From Candidatus Limnocylindria bacterium (GTDB taxonomy: Bacteria > Chloroflexota > Limnocylindria > QHBO01), in assembly GCA_030146365.1 (NCBI GenBank), contig JASLBU010000191.1, positions 1 through 6,093 on the forward strand: a DNA stretch of 6,093 bases, read 5' to 3'. The notes under the pieces are model-generated. The model was not told the DNA's origin and did not search any database. It saw only the letters and a list, made by a program, of their open reading frames with translations. Positions 6,013 to 6,093 of the stretch are shown here, one piece after another. The translations under genes and the position numbers were made by a program. Each line of letters starts with the position of its first letter. Position 1 is the first letter of the stretch.

Positions 6013-6038
6013 TGCGGGTTCGCGGCTGCGAGCCCGCA
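6013..6038 (-). other. Imperfect hairpin upstream of the lipoprotein gene
   Basis: On the + strand TGCGGGTTCGC (6013-6023) pairs with GCGAGCCCGCA (6028-6038) across a 4-base loop. There are 11 pairs, one of them a G-U wobble that becomes an A-C mismatch in a - strand transcript. It lies 45 bases upstream of the lipoprotein start. It could end transcription of a further - strand gene to the right, or sit in the lipoprotein mRNA leader. No T-run follows in either direction. Confidence 0.3.
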
Positions 6039-6093
6039 CGATGCTCCAATTCCGCTCCGTTGGCCTGGAGTCATTCCACGGTCACCCAGCCGA

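Noticed and set aside
5603..6093. Open + strand frame from GTG 5603 to the right edge, opposite the lipoprotein gene
   Set aside because: Its codons are exact reverse complements of the lipoprotein codons, and it stays open because TTA, CTA and TCA are rare there. The translation is Arg/Pro/His-rich with no domain, while the - strand reading gives a signal peptide and lipobox.
1..6093. Search for CRISPR arrays, tRNA/rRNA genes, insertion sequences, integrase sites and defence genes
   Set aside because: No spaced repeats, terminal inverted repeats, transposase motifs or RNA gene signatures were seen. The content is transport, NAD synthesis, SSB and a small lipoprotein.

Overview
The window is very GC-rich, densely coded DNA with third codon positions dominated by G and C. 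Long open frames therefore appear on both strands, and most are shadows of the real genes. I read six genes with confidence: five on the + strand and one on the - strand. The composition, short spacers, 4-base ATGA overlaps and a TANNNT-type -10 box next to a start codon fit a high-GC bacterium such as an uncultured Chloroflexota or an actinobacterium. That placement is inference; no rRNA or marker gene here settles it.

Bases 1-3144 are the downstream part of a peptide/nickel-type (Dpp/Opp) ABC importer operon. It runs permease DppC-like (cut by the left edge), ATPase DppD-like, ATPase DppF-like, and both junctions are ATGA overlaps. The substrate-binding protein and the DppB-type permease presumably lie just to the left. 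The DppD-like ATPase lacks one of the four C-terminal cysteines that the DppF-like ATPase keeps. The DppF-like protein carries an extra acidic, Gly/Pro-rich tail of about 56 residues.

Bases 3176-4908 hold a two-gene NAD+ synthase. A stand-alone nitrilase-fold glutaminase (Glu-Lys-Cys triad visible) overlaps by ATGA a stand-alone NadE synthetase with the SGGVDS ATP-pyrophosphatase loop. In most bacteria that use glutamine these are one fused protein. A -10-like box sits so close to the glutaminase start that its mRNA could be leaderless.

Bases 4909-5037 are a short intergenic stretch with a small hairpin, a -10-like box and a strong Shine-Dalgarno. It leads into a single-stranded DNA-binding protein gene (5038-5463) whose product lacks the usual acidic DDDIPF-like C-terminal tip. 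A long GC-rich hairpin follows its stop at once. The convergent gene on the - strand (5612-5968) encodes a small predicted lipoprotein of no family I recognise. The last 125 bases are mostly non-coding, with one hairpin and possibly the last codons of another - strand gene.

Most of this is ordinary housekeeping and transport content, and I see no sign of a mobile element, CRISPR array, RNA gene or defence system. The points most worth a second look are the split NAD+ synthase, the SSB without its tip, the cysteine loss in DppD, the DppF tail and the orphan lipoprotein.
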